This document shows, piece by piece, positions 12,301 to 25,900 of a stretch of 64,000 nt of DNA. Both the position numbers and the translations under genes were made by a program. The stretch's first letter is position 1. Each line of letters starts with the position of its first letter. Source of the DNA: Lucifuga dentata (Eukaryota; Chordata; Actinopteri; Ophidiiformes; Bythitidae); contig VXCM01000928.1 of the NCBI GenBank assembly GCA_014773175.1, positions 1 to 64,000 of the forward strand, read 5' to 3'. Under the pieces are notes generated by a model. It was not told the origin of the DNA, did not search any database, and saw only the letters and a list, made by a program, of their open reading frames with translations.

Positions 12301-14536
12301 ATGTTTCCACACTATGACAGTTTGTTTACACTTTACAACCCTAATGCATAAGTAAAGAGCTCATCCTGCTGAGGCGATGTAGTAAATACATGAAACCCTT
12401 ATCCAATGCAGCTTTTTGAAATGTGGATTATTTCATTGCTGTTATGGTTGTCTCACTGCCCCGGTCTGTTACCTGAGCTATATATACTATCCTCAAGAGT
12501 CCTCTGACCCATACTTTATGTGCATTTTTTACAGTGTGAGCACTTTTTAAGTTACAAAATGTTACGATCATTTGGGACAAGTGACATAAGGGCAATTGTT
12601 TTGCTTAGTAATCATTGTACTGAGCATATATAAGGTAAATACATAATAATAAATAAAACAAGTCTTTATTTCTTTTTGCTCCAGATTGCAGATTTCATGC
12701 AAATGTATTTGTTTAATATCAGTGAGCAGTTGTTTTCCTATACACTTTGTGATTATTTCCATAAGATGTTGAATATGACAGGACTATATACATCCCTGTG
12801 CTGCATAGAAATCAACGCTCCCTGTCTTTGAGAGTCTTTAATGTTTCTAAGTTAACTTTCCCAAGCAACTGCTTCCATTCCTCTTCTGGAAAGAGTTTTT
12901 TCCCTCCTGGAAACATAATGTATAGTTGTAGAAATGAGTAAAATATTACTTTATTGCACAGCAGACATTGAATGACTGCCATCTACAGATGAAGACGCCT
13001 AAATACATCTCTTTCAGACCCTCTGCTGCATTTTGCTTTGTGAACAGAAGCACTATTATATTCACTTTATTTTTTTTCAATATATCAACGTTACAGGTGA
13101 TGTTGTAATTTCTAAATATCTCAAAAAAATAAAAGTGAGAGAGAGAGAAAAAAAAAACTTTAAATGAGCCAGAAACTATAAAAAGAATTGTCTGTGGAGT
13201 TGTTATTGCACAGTGAATGTGAGTGTAGCTTCATATCTCCTCTTATCCTCCCTTTGTAGATGTCTTCCGTTTGTCATTTTCAGTACTGCTGAATATATTA
13301 AAACAAAAGTTGGTTTAAAACTTCAAACAACAAAGTTAACCTGAGAGAACAAAGGGAATGATTCATGTTTGTCACGTTTTCATCTTTTCCCTCTAGAGAG
13401 GATTTTTTGGAAAGCTGTAGCCACACACATACACACATGTACGCATGCACATACGCAAATGCATGCTCTGTCACACCTGGTAACAATGCCATGGATCTCT
13501 TATTAAAGGGATTTTAAAGGGGATATAAATGATGCATCGTGAGATCAAACAGAAAAGAGGCCTTGGACCATATGGCTGATGGGAGAAACAGGCCTTTGCA
13601 TGTGCTCTCACACACCTAATTCACCTGATTCATTTTTCAGGTATAAAATAACAGCCATTGCTTTTTGCCCTGCTTTTTAATGAATTATAGTTTGAATTAG
13701 TGAATTAATTTTGCTTTACTCTTCTTTCCTCCCCCCAACAAAATATCGTGCTTTTCTCCTTTTGAAAGCCCATTTGACAGACATGCATATACTGCTACTG
13801 GATTAGTGCTTGTTTCCCACAAACAAATTGCCATGCTCTAAGTTTTAGCTGTTTAACTTTGATTCCTCTAAACATTTTTCACCTGAAAACTCAAAATGTT
13901 TAAAGGAAGATATTCTGAGTTTTCTCACCTGAAAACTCAGAATAACTTCCTTTAAACATTTTCGTTTCCCAGTATACCAGAGCAGATGTTTTCCTCCCAG
14001 ACTCCTACCGTTCTGATACCAAGGGCATGATTTGCACAATGCAAATTTAGGAACTGGGAATAATTCTCCTTCAAATATGACCTGATCTTCACCTAAATTA
14101 TTGAACTTGCGTATCAATTTTCCCTTGATCATATTGAAAGTCAGAGACATGGTGTTCAGTAAAGGAGGGGCAACTCCTTCTGGGTGATGAATTCATGTCC
14201 GCCCAGTAGGCAGAGCACTCGTTTTGCTTGCAAATGTTATTTTCAAATGTTGCATAGGCATCATCTCATACATATGTATAAATAATTTAACTTTTACATA
14301 TACTGAAAGATATACTTTCTTTCTTTTTTGCTTCCTTACCAACTGGTTCACCTCTTTTATAGTCACCAAATAAGCCCATCATCCCTCAAGAGAAGATCCG
14401 ACCCTTGACGAGTTTGGACCACCCTCAGAGCCCATTCTATGACCCAGAGGGAGGTGCCATTACTCCCGTGGCCAGGGTGGTGGTGGAACGCATCGCTAGG
14501 AAGGTACAGCAGTGTAGTGTTGAGAGAGAGAGAGAN

Positions 14537-14587
<51 letters not shown>

Positions 14588-14635
14588 ATCATGTAACAAA
14601 TTGTATGTGCTGTGCAAAAGATATGGATAGGGTGT

Positions 14636-14668
<33 letters not shown>

Positions 14669-14687
14669 CCAGGGGGAGCAATNGTGT

Positions 14688-14722
<35 letters not shown>

Positions 14723-17700
14723 CCAGGGGGAGCAATGTAATGTGGTGCCCGACACTGTGGACGACATCGTAGCTGACATTGGGCAGGAGGAGAAGGAGGA
14801 AGGTGAAGTAGATGCATGCATGCACATACACACACATTCTTACTCTGTGTTTGAGTTACCTCAGAAGTCGGATTTTTCCAACTTCCTACTTGGAAAAATG
14901 CGTTGGAACAGCATTTGAAGTCGGAGCTCCGAATGGGAAACTCGGACCAAAATTATCTACCCTGACTTCACAAGTATGATGTCACTCAACATGGCAGCGC
15001 CCGTGGAAGCGAGCTTTGTGAATGGAAATGATCAGCTAACAGGCGAATAAAGTATTTTTTCATGTATGACATGGAAATAAAAAGGTCAGAATATATGCAA
15101 GTGAAAATATATGCAATGAAAAGGTCAAAATATATGCAAGTTAACTATCTATAGTTTCTAATAACTGTTTGCCATTGATACGTAAATGTAAATAATTTCA
15201 GAATATTACTTCTCTGCACAAATGTTTAATACTGTGATTAATATTGTAAAACAATCCAGCCAAACAGTCCTGTCGTCTAACTTGACTCTAGTTAGCATTT
15301 ATTACTAAGTTTATTTAATCTTACAGTATTTATTGGTGTTCAGCTATGCTTTTTTGTTTACATTTGGCTGGAACGGTTTGAGGTCGGAAGTTGGAAATTC
15401 TGACGGGGAAAAATCCAGCTTCCGAGGTAACTCGAATGCAGCAATAGATGCACTTCCTGTTTGATTTTTTAAAAATGTAGTAAGATAGCTGTTGATTTAT
15501 TTTACACTTTTGAATTCAGAAAATTGTCTTATCTCACTTTGTGTTGGCAAAATCTTTTCTTTTATCCGGTTTGTTACCAACATGCACACACACACACACA
15601 CACACACACACGCATGCACGCACACGCATACACACACACTGTGTCATGAATCTGCAATTCACTCTGTCCACCAGCCATCAACACCCAAACTTTCAATCCT
15701 GACTCAGTCACCTGATCTCCTCACCTGTTCCCAATCCCCTGATGTTTTCCTCCACTTCTGAGTCACCTGACCTCCCCTCCTGTCTGAATCCCCTCATCAT
15801 TTAATGACGAAATATTCAGATTCATTCCTTCTGTTCTCAACCAGACCGCTCTGTTACGTTGTGCAGCATTTCGCCATCTTCCTGTTGTCATGATCCCTGT
15901 TTTCCTGCTGGTTTTGAAGTTGATCCTGACCTCAGCCTGCTTATTGGTTTTCTTGTGATTTCCGCCTCTGCCCTTTTGTATTTGCTTGGCCTGTTTACCT
16001 GTTAGCCTGTTACCCATTCAGCATATCCAGCTGATTTTCCTGTTTCCTGATTACCTGCCCTTGCCATTGGATCTATTTATCAGATTACCTGCCTGACTGT
16101 GTCCATGTACAGCAGACAGAAATACCAATTATCAAAACAAGAGAAGGAAAATATTTAGTTCTGTAAATAGAGACCTAAAAAAATTAAAAATGTTGATCTC
16201 ACCCTTCAAGACTGTCTGTGACTGAATCTGAGTCAGACAGAAACTCAAATCAGAATAGTGTAATCTGGTTTATGGCTGTTCATGGATAAGAGAAGCTTAC
16301 TGTCCCACACTAGAATGCCTCATCTGCCATCTGTAAAAAGCTGTTAAAATCACCAGAGGTCCTGAGTAAGCTCGAGAGGCAGATGCCAGTTTTAGCTTAA
16401 AGGGGTGTGTGTGTGTGTGTNCTGCTGACAGGCATACACCAACTCTTCCAGGGATCAAACCTGTGACCTTACAGTGACAGGATGAGGGGTTTTTTTTCAC
16501 CGTGAGACCTGTTAACAAGCAGATAAAGCTTAGCTGGACAGTCTGGCGTGTGTGTGTGTTGTGCTTATTACTAAAAAGCCTGGGGAAAGGTGCAGGAGTT
16601 TGCCCATGCAGCAGAATTCTTAACAAGGATCTCATGCCTCCTAATAAATGTCCTCCTCAGTCAGTCATGAACCATTTGCTTCTTTCCCTCCTCCTTTTAT
16701 TCTCCCATTCCTCCACCTGTCCTTTTTGTCTCATTTCCCCTCGATGTGAAATGACACTATGGAGACGAGTAACTACTCTAGACCAGTCCCCTTGGTCTCC
16801 CTCTGCTCATTCGGCTCTTCCTCTCTGCTTTTCCAGTTCTTTTCTTCCCTGCTCCTCCTCCTCCTCCTCCTCCTCCTCCTTACCTTCTCCTTCTTGCTCA
16901 TTTTCTTCCTTTCTCAAACCCCAGAAGAGAGTTATTAATTGAAGCCAGTCCCCTGCTACTTCATGTAGCTCTGCTACCGCCGATAATTGGACAAGACATT
17001 CACAAATCACATTGCTCCCTTTCCCTCCATTTTCATTCCTCCATTCCCTCCTTTCTCCCTCACATTTCATTCTGGCCTCCTGTGGACCCATTGCTTGCAC
17101 TAATCTGCTGCTGAATAACCAAAGTCAGTCCAGACCCCAACTTTGCATCCTTCTTCCATCTGCCAATTAAGTCCAAGCTGCTTAATTGGAATGAAAGTCA
17201 TTGGTAATTATTGGGAAAGCAAATGCACCTGGTATTCCAGAATGATACTAAAGGACCATACTGGTGATTTTGTATGTTTTAGCCCAATAAAGACACATAC
17301 ACTTAAGTTATTGTCAACCATTTTCCAAAACTTAAAACTATATTTTAGTTTTCATGCTATTTTGCCAAATCCCCTAATCATTCAAAATCAGATATTTAGG
17401 CAACACCCACTTTTAAATTCAGTGTTTTACCTGCTAACAGTTATACACCACGGTAGAAGGCTTGTGCTTTTACTGTAATTTCTCAGTAAAAGCCATCTTC
17501 TCCTGGGACTATATTCCTTGGTGGAGACATACATTTCCTTCCGTGTAGCTCTGTGTTAAGTTAAGTAACTGACAAAAAATGTAGTAGACATTTTGTTCTT
17601 TGTGATAGATTATGTATGTCAAGCTCATTTCAAATCTCTATAAGTTGATTCTTATAGCGTACTAGAATGGACTGAAACCGATGGCAGTCTGGAAGGAAGG

Positions 17701-18116
17701 AAAAACAATTCAAATATTTACCTCTCCAGTAGTATGTTTTAGAAGATGGTTGGCAGTAATAACATGTTTGCAGGTTGTATTTATTGGGCTCAAACATCCA
17801 AAATCACCAGTATGCTCCTTTAAGGCAGCAACTATCATTCAATTAAAATCCATAGAAAAGATGAATAAAAAGCACAGGATATACATCTTCTCCAGCCTCT
17901 CACCATCCCTCCTTCTTTCTCACTTAGATGACACACCAGAAACATGTATCTACTCGGCCTGGTCTCCCTGGTCAGCGTGTAGCAGCGCTACATGTGAGAA
18001 AGGCCGCAGGATGAGGCAGAGGATGTTGAAGGCCCAGTTGGATCTCAGCATGCCATGTCCACACACTCAAGATTTCCAGCCCTGCATGGGCCCAGGATGC
18101 AGTATGGAGGGTAAAT

Positions 18117-18158
<42 letters not shown>

Positions 18159-19878
18159 GTACATAAAATACAGACAGGCTTGAGACCGAAAGATTGAAAG
18201 ATTAGGTGGATCTGCTCAGTGATCAGCATTTGCAGACTCTGGTTCTTCTGGGTAGTGGATTCAAAAGAGTCCACCACCCACCTGACCTTCTCCACATGAA
18301 TAAAGCGTGTATAGTGCTGTGGAAGCACTTCCAGGAGTGAGACCAGAGAGGGAGAGCAGATAAGTCTCTACTTCTGTCATTAAATTGTAATTAACTGCAC
18401 TTTAATGCAGTTAATTTAATGCCCCTGAATAGTGACAAAAGGAAAATCTTATGTCATTAAAGCACATTAACGCTCATGAACCCTATAGTGTGGAATTTGT
18501 TGCAAGTACATCTCAAGCAGTACAGTAAGTACCAGAATGGACAAACTACAAGGAGTATTTAATTATGTGTCAAAAGGGGCAGAATTACTATGCAAACCAT
18601 GCTGGGAATGCAGATAAAGCATTATGAGTAACATCTTTATTTTACAGTATATAGGATATAGACACATTCACCAGTATGTGTGTGTATACAGTGTGCACAA
18701 ACAAACACTCTCAGGAGACATTTGCTGTATGTATGAAGTCTTGTTGGCTTTTTCTCACACAAAGAGCCAAACAACAAAGATTGTATTTCTTATTCTCTAA
18801 TCCTTTCAGAGTTTCCAGCATTTGTTTCCCATCAGCTTTTGAGAATCAATGAGCACAAAACAATAAGCAGATTAAAGATTAAAGTTCTCTTTTTTTGGTT
18901 TTAACAGATGGAATCTGTCATGAAAGCACAAAGCTGCGCTCTCATTCATATTTCACAGCCTGGTGGAATTATTTGATGTGGAAATTTGATTGTGAACCCA
19001 TTTGATGACAATCAGGGTTTTGTCATGACAGATAACAAATTCTGAAGACGCAGGTAAAGCTGAGGGAAACAGGTGGCAGCAAACTGGCTCGGTGATTAGA
19101 AAACGAATTCAGTAACTAGGAGCCAACTGGATGAATTCCCCATGAGAGCAGATGTCAACTCTGTCAAAGTATCTCTGAAAAAAAAAAAAAAAACACAGCA
19201 AAATCTAAATCAATCTGATGACAGTGCATACATCAGAGGAACATGCTAACAAAAATTAATAAATCCCTAATTACACAGAGCAAACATCGGCGATTGGATA
19301 GTGTAATTACTTACCATTCACTGAAACATAAAGGATTATGTGGATTAGCTGTTAATGCTGATTAGCCTCCTGCATCCTGGCTGCTTAAACCGGGATTTGA
19401 TAGTGTTTAACTTTGTGGTCTTGTTGTTATCTCAAAAAATAATGAGATCAGCAGGATTATTGCATATGTTCAGTCAAGACTCAGAGACAGAGTTTAGATC
19501 CAAGCTGCTGAAAGATGCCTTTTCACTTTTTCTGCTTCGTACCCGTTTCTTCCCTCACAGTCTGTTTTTCTCCTGCTGCGTTCTTGTTAAAAAAAAAAAA
19601 AAAAAAAAANCCTCCTCAATCCAATTTTCATCAAAGTTGTCAGTTTGGAGCTCTTTTTGTCTCTACTATTTCATGTAAAAAAAAAACCCATCCTGCAACA
19701 AACACACACATAAGCAGAAATACCCCAGAGTTCGCTTTTGTCCAGTTTCCATTGAAGTTGTCAGATTGGAACAAATGCTGAGAGGCAGAACAGTCAGTGT
19801 CTGTCTCTCTCTCTCTCTCTCTATCTCTTTCTCTCCTCACTCACCTTCCACCAATCATGAATCTCAGAGCTCCTCGCG

Positions 19879-19945
<67 letters not shown>

Positions 19946-22900
19946 TTCCACTTGTTACTGCTCCTCTTATCGATTATTAGACTGCAACATGGGGAGCTTT
20001 TTGTTCCTGAGCACCTCTAGTTTCTTTTCATTTATCGCTCTGTTAGTATACAGTGGAGGATTGATAATTGCAGGGTTGAGAAGCCAGGGAAGGATGTGGG
20101 CTCTAGAGGTCTTATCTGAGCAATAGATACCTGTAACTTTTATTAATGATTCACTTAGTTTTGCTTTATTTGGCCACAGCCCGTAAGCAACGCTGTTTTG
20201 AGTCTGTTGTAAGGAAAAGGAGAGGATGACAGTGAGGGATGGAGATCCAACTGTACTGAGTCAAAGAAAAATCCATGTTAAATTCCTCAAAGTTTAGCCA
20301 TCATTTCTCATAAAAAAATGTATTTACACAACCCATTGTCACATAATTACCTCTTTTTTGGCAAACGCCCTCTTCCATTTTTAATAGACTTTCTGCACCG
20401 TGCTGTGAAGTGTTTGGAAAAGACAGCAGCGTGAGTGTTTGGGCTAAAGTGAAGTTCCCTCTGAGAGATGTGGAGATCTTGAAGTGTCATTCTGGCTAAT
20501 AGTGATAAAACAGAGAAGTGTGAAGCCTTGTTAAGCTTGAAAAGCTGTATTTCACTTGTTAGCTGATACAAGCCGGGGTCATATGTATTGACTTTCATTC
20601 CCTCAGGCCCACTCTGTGAGAAGGACTTTCCCTCAGGCAACTCGCCTTATTAAAAAAGGATTCTGAGAAAGAGCTTTTGGAAATGGCTCCTTTAACTTTG
20701 AGATGACTTAAGAAACTGAAATCCAAGTAGTTTTTTGCCCTCTGCAGCAGGTCAGCATATTATGTAGGCACAATCTTCTGTAACCAGATATCTGGGTTCA
20801 AGTCCCTATGCCAGCAAGCATACTCATTGATTGCATGTCCTTGAGGAAGACTCTGACTGTTTAAAGTTTTTTTTTTTTTAAAAAAAGGGTCACTTTTCTG
20901 TGACTTTGACAGATAAAGCCTTGAGTTAAAAGAAAAACATGAATGTGGAATCATGAGAAGTTATGTAAGGAAAATGTTAGTGTCAAGACAGTCTGAACTT
21001 GCATTTCGCTGCATAGTTATGGTTATATCTGATATGGGTATGCAATCGTGAAACTGCAATTTTGCATCAAAGGTCTGTAAAGCGCACCTTTGGCATTTTG
21101 CCTTATGCATTTTTATCATGTCATGTGATACAGGTGACTTTACTTCATTACCAAGATTGGAGAAAACTACACAGGTTTTGATTTTTAGCCAGATTAGCTT
21201 CAGGAAATTACAGCATCTGATAATATTTGTGAAAGCTTATATAGGCATAGGTCGCTTGATTGCTAACTAGGTTTAAAATACGTGATATTCTTAATGATGA
21301 AGGTTTGATGATTAGCACTTCCAATCAGCTGAGCGAACTGTATGGCTTTAATTAATACTGCCATATATCTGCTCTCTGCTTGAGAAAAGTAGGATGCACA
21401 GACAAAATAGGTACAGAAGCTCTAAGGATGTGGTGTTTCTTATTATTTTGTTCAGCAGTTTTATGACGACAGAGCAGGGTATTCACTTCTGGTTGTAGAG
21501 ATAGACAAAGACACCATTTAATGTCATCTGAGCTTCCATAGGAATGTTCTCCCATCTTGTTGCACAGACTACAAATGCGTCCCTTGTTCTTTGTGTAACT
21601 GTGCTCAGATTTGTCTTTGTGCGATCATTTAGCTTTGGAAATCCCTAAACTGTGTGCCGTTTTGACATATTGCTGCAAAGAATTATGGGACATCAGTATC
21701 TCCTTTCCTTTAAAGAAAGTATTTTCGTCGACTAAAGGAGATGGGAAAAGAAGCAGTGAAGCACTTTTCTTTAACACTTCTTTAGCAGAATTCATTTCCC
21801 TAAATTCAATTCATTATGGCTGACGCAGACGCTTACAGGTTAAGTAATTCACTTACAAACCTCTTTGTTCGGTAACTGCAGCTGAGTGTTTTCTCGGGAG
21901 ACTAATCAGGTGGAGATGTAATGACATGAAGGTCATGAGGAGAGTTTGGGGAGCAGTTGTGCATCATCCACTTTGTCATCAGCCCATCATAGGTCTTATC
22001 GTCATAGGTCTTCATTTTTTATTGGACTGATAACTTTTGGATGATGTTAAATAACAATGTCATTTAATTTTTTTTTGTAAATTGTTATGACATCCTACTA
22101 TTTGCCCAATTATTTTTAATTGATTCATTCTTGTTATTGCTGTGCCTTCCTTGGGTTGTTTGAGATTGTACCCTATGAGGAAGGTTTTAATATGATTTTT
22201 GATGGTTTTAATGTCCTCTGTTTAATGTCTCATGTCTTTTATGTAATGTTGTACACTATGCTGCACACCCAGTTGTCTTTCAGGGACAAATTAACTTAAC
22301 TTAACTTAACTTGACTTTATTTGCCTTTACTTTACTTCTCTCTGTGTGTCTGTTTTACCTTTCAGTCCAAGTGACTCTTTCTCTCCCTTTCCCACATCAT
22401 TTCTCTTGTTTGCTTAATAATATCTTCATATTGTACATGACAGTCTTATTTATCCAGGAGGGTAGACCACAACGTGTTCTTTTTATTGCAAAAATATTAT
22501 GAACTCTACTCGAAATACGGAGAAATTTAGTTTCCTGATTTGTTCTTTTATTTCACAAGGCAACTGACTGTTGGAGTTGCTGCATGGCTGTCAGATCTTC
22601 TCAGCCAAAACTAGTTTTCAGTTATTTCTCATTGAAATAAATGGTTAAATCCATAAATAGACCAATTTGCAGTAAGGAACGGTAGCAATGCGATTGCACC
22701 TGCAAGTTTTGCCACATCTCAAATACAAAATGCTGAACTTTTTGTAACAATAACTAGAAGTTGGGCAAAAAAGTAATGACAGATCTCAGTTGAAACTTTC
22801 TATTAATAACTGTTTGCTGAATAACTCTTGTTCTTTTTTTCTCCTCCTGGTGGACAGAGACTTCAACCTGTATGATGTCAGAGTGGATCAGCTGGTCAGC

Positions 22901-25900
22901 TTGCAGTGTGTCCTGTGGGATGGGGATGAGGTCTAGAGAACGTTACGTCAAACAGTATCCTGAGGACGGTTCCCTCTGCCAGCTCCACACAGAGGAAAAT
23001 GAGAAGTGTATCGTCAACGATGAATGCTGTGAGTTCTAATAACCTACAGTTTTTTAAATTTATCCTCTTTTTTTTTTATTTGCAAAAATCAGCAAATCAT
23101 CTAATGAGTTAGAGTTGACGTGTGAGTTGCGTTTGTCTGTACAAACCTAAATTATGGCCTTCTTTAACCGGAGGAAACTGATTGAACATAAATTGTACCT
23201 GAAATATAGTTGGAAATATAGTTTAAGTGTAACAAAAGTTCAAAAATTCAGATAAGATAACATAACATAACATAACATAAGATAAACTTTATTGATCCAC
23301 TGAGGGGAAAATTAAAGTGTTACATGGCAACAAGTACACGAGAACAAAAAAAGTACAGGAAGTAATGAAAATATACTAGTTTAAAAAAGATAACAGTAAC
23401 ATCTAGATATAAGCTGAATAAAATATATTAACATAGAGGATAAAATTTCACAGTAGTATTTACAAATTACTTATTTACAACACAGAGATATAGCAGAAAA
23501 TAAAACATGAGGTAACAGATAGAATAACTAAAATATTGCACATCTGGGGTGAATAAAGTGACAGTAAGGGAATAATGTGGATGTATCTATTTCATGCTCT
23601 CTATGCTAAAAATTACTTAAAATTGTAACTTTTATCGTACTATAAAACCCTGTAAAAAGACTAGAAAGCCAATACAGAATAGTATTTCCCTATATTCTGC
23701 TTTTGAGGGTATATTATGTGAGTTCAGAAATAAAAAGGTGTTTTCAGTGTTTTATTTGCTGATGCTAAAATAATAGCGGTACTGACACGAATAAATGGAC
23801 ATTCTGTCTTCTGAGTCCCTCTAAAATGAATGGTGCTGCTGTTTTTTAAAAAATGTTTTATTGTATTTGTCCCACAGCTCCCAGTAGCTGTGTGGTGACT
23901 GAGTGGGGGGAGTGGGATCCCTGCAGCGTCACCTGTGGGCTGGGCATGAGAAGGCGTGAACGCATGGTGAAGATGCCTCCCATCGATGGGTCGATGTGCA
24001 CGGCCGAGGTGGCCGAAGTGGAGAAATGCATGATGCCAGAATGCCGTGAGTAGTAGTAGTAATAGTAGTAGTAGTAGTAATTCAGGTTTTATTAGTAATA
24101 TACTTTATGGTTATTTCATGACTTCATTAATGACTAAGTTAACCCTGTCACTAAAATGACACTGTCAAGGTCAAGAAATACTTTATTATCCCGAGAGGAA
24201 AATTTGTCTTGGACTCAAGTGTTCCATTTGCTGCCGTCATACAGTTTATCACTAAAAATCAAGAACAATGATAAAAAAATGCCTGGTAAATAATAGTACA
24301 TGAAAATAATATCAGTAAATATAAAATTCTAAAAAATAGTAAAAATATCCCTGTATACATATTTATATATATACACACTTACACTCACAAACTCATAATG
24401 CCCATACACGCATTTTCTGTTCAATCTAAATACTAGCCACTTGTACAAGAGGTTCTATCAAAGATCTTTCCAATGCTATCTTGTTGGAATCACCAGTTGT
24501 CCAGAACTATTATTTAGCAGTTTAATTGAGTGAGTGTTTCAGACGGTTGGAGTTACATCTGACAACCCTGTACCGTCTGCCTGAAGGTAACAGCTGGTAC
24601 TCTGGGTGAAGGACGTGTAGGATCAAATAGTATTCTCTGGGCGTGTTTGATGACTAGCTGCTCATATTAGATCACTGTCTGTGTGTGTGGTGTGCGTGTG
24701 CGCAGATACCATACCCTGCATGCTGTCTCCGTGGTCTGACTGGAGCGAGTGCAGCGTGACGTGTGGCCGCGGCATGCGAACACGTCAGAGGATGCTGAAG
24801 TCGGATCCTGCAGAATGCACGGAGGAACTGGAGCAGACAGAGAAATGCATGCTGCCCGAGTGCCGTAAGTGACTGATAATGTTGCATCATATTTTTTTTT
24901 ATTTTATTGTGATTTCTTCTTTCAAATGGCTCATAAACATTTTGCACTCCCCCCATTTACCTCACAGAGAGCTAATACAACAGTGGCCCTGCTGTACTCC
25001 TCAGTCAAGTTGCACTGTGCACTATTATCATAGTAATAGTAATACTCATTTTTATGATACAGTACTTTTAAAGCAAAAGAATAAATTGCTTTCCAGAGGA
25101 AAGAAAAATAAAATATAATGACAGGGCATCGCCTAGGATACTATAAACATCAAACGTAATAGAGAGAGAGAATAAAACCAAAAATTACAACACAAAAAGG
25201 GCAAATATAAATACACAGAACTCATTCACATAAAAGAATAAAAAGGCAGCACAATAAAGTACACTGCGACAAAGCTGAGAATAAAATGTAATGGAAGAGG
25301 ACAAACTTCTTTGAAAACATTAACACATGTCTGTAGAAACAGCGTAGAGTTATTTGGAAAAGGTTTTCGGAAACAGGCTTTGGGATAAGACTTATAGGAC
25401 TAAAAGGACCATACTGGTGATTTTGCATGTTTGAGCCCAATAAATACAACCTAAGAGTTCGGATATTAACAACCATCTTCCAAAATATACTTACTTTAAC
25501 AGTAAATTTTGGAATTGCTTTTTCTACCTTCCAGACTGGTGTTTGTTTGTTTTGTTTTATTCATTCCAGTACGCTATTAAAAAAAAAAAATTGTTTGTAG
25601 AGACTTGAAACTTGCTTGCGATAAATTCTCTAACTTGATAAAAGTAACTATATTTTTGCTTCTTTAAATTAAGCCACAGCCACAGTTTCCAAGTTTCCAC
25701 ATTGTTATTTTCATTTAGGGGTCTATTCAAGTAAAAACATAACACTTTAGGTGCTTTCTCTTCAAGGCCTCCTCCCAAAAAGCCTCCTCTATTCTGATTG
25801 GCCAACTATGACATGGCAGATGCTGTTCCAACACTGGCTCTCTACCTTTGTTTTGTGGGTGTTTGTATCAGTTGTGTTAAATGTAGATATCAACATGTTA

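Larger units (their letters stand above)
18111..22857 (+). other. spon1 intron between TSR1 and TSR2 exons
   Basis: It contains CA runs (18118-18156 and 19884-19944), poly-A with an N at 19610, a CT run at 19801-19822, a tRNA-SINE-like fragment (20755-20870) and a TTAAC run near 22290-22310. I see no exon. Confidence 0.6.

Noticed and set aside
14667..14682. A second copy of the spon1 exon-4 acceptor and first bases
   Set aside because: It directly precedes an N and is part of a duplicated GT-run segment like the other N-flanking copies, so it is taken as an assembly artefact.
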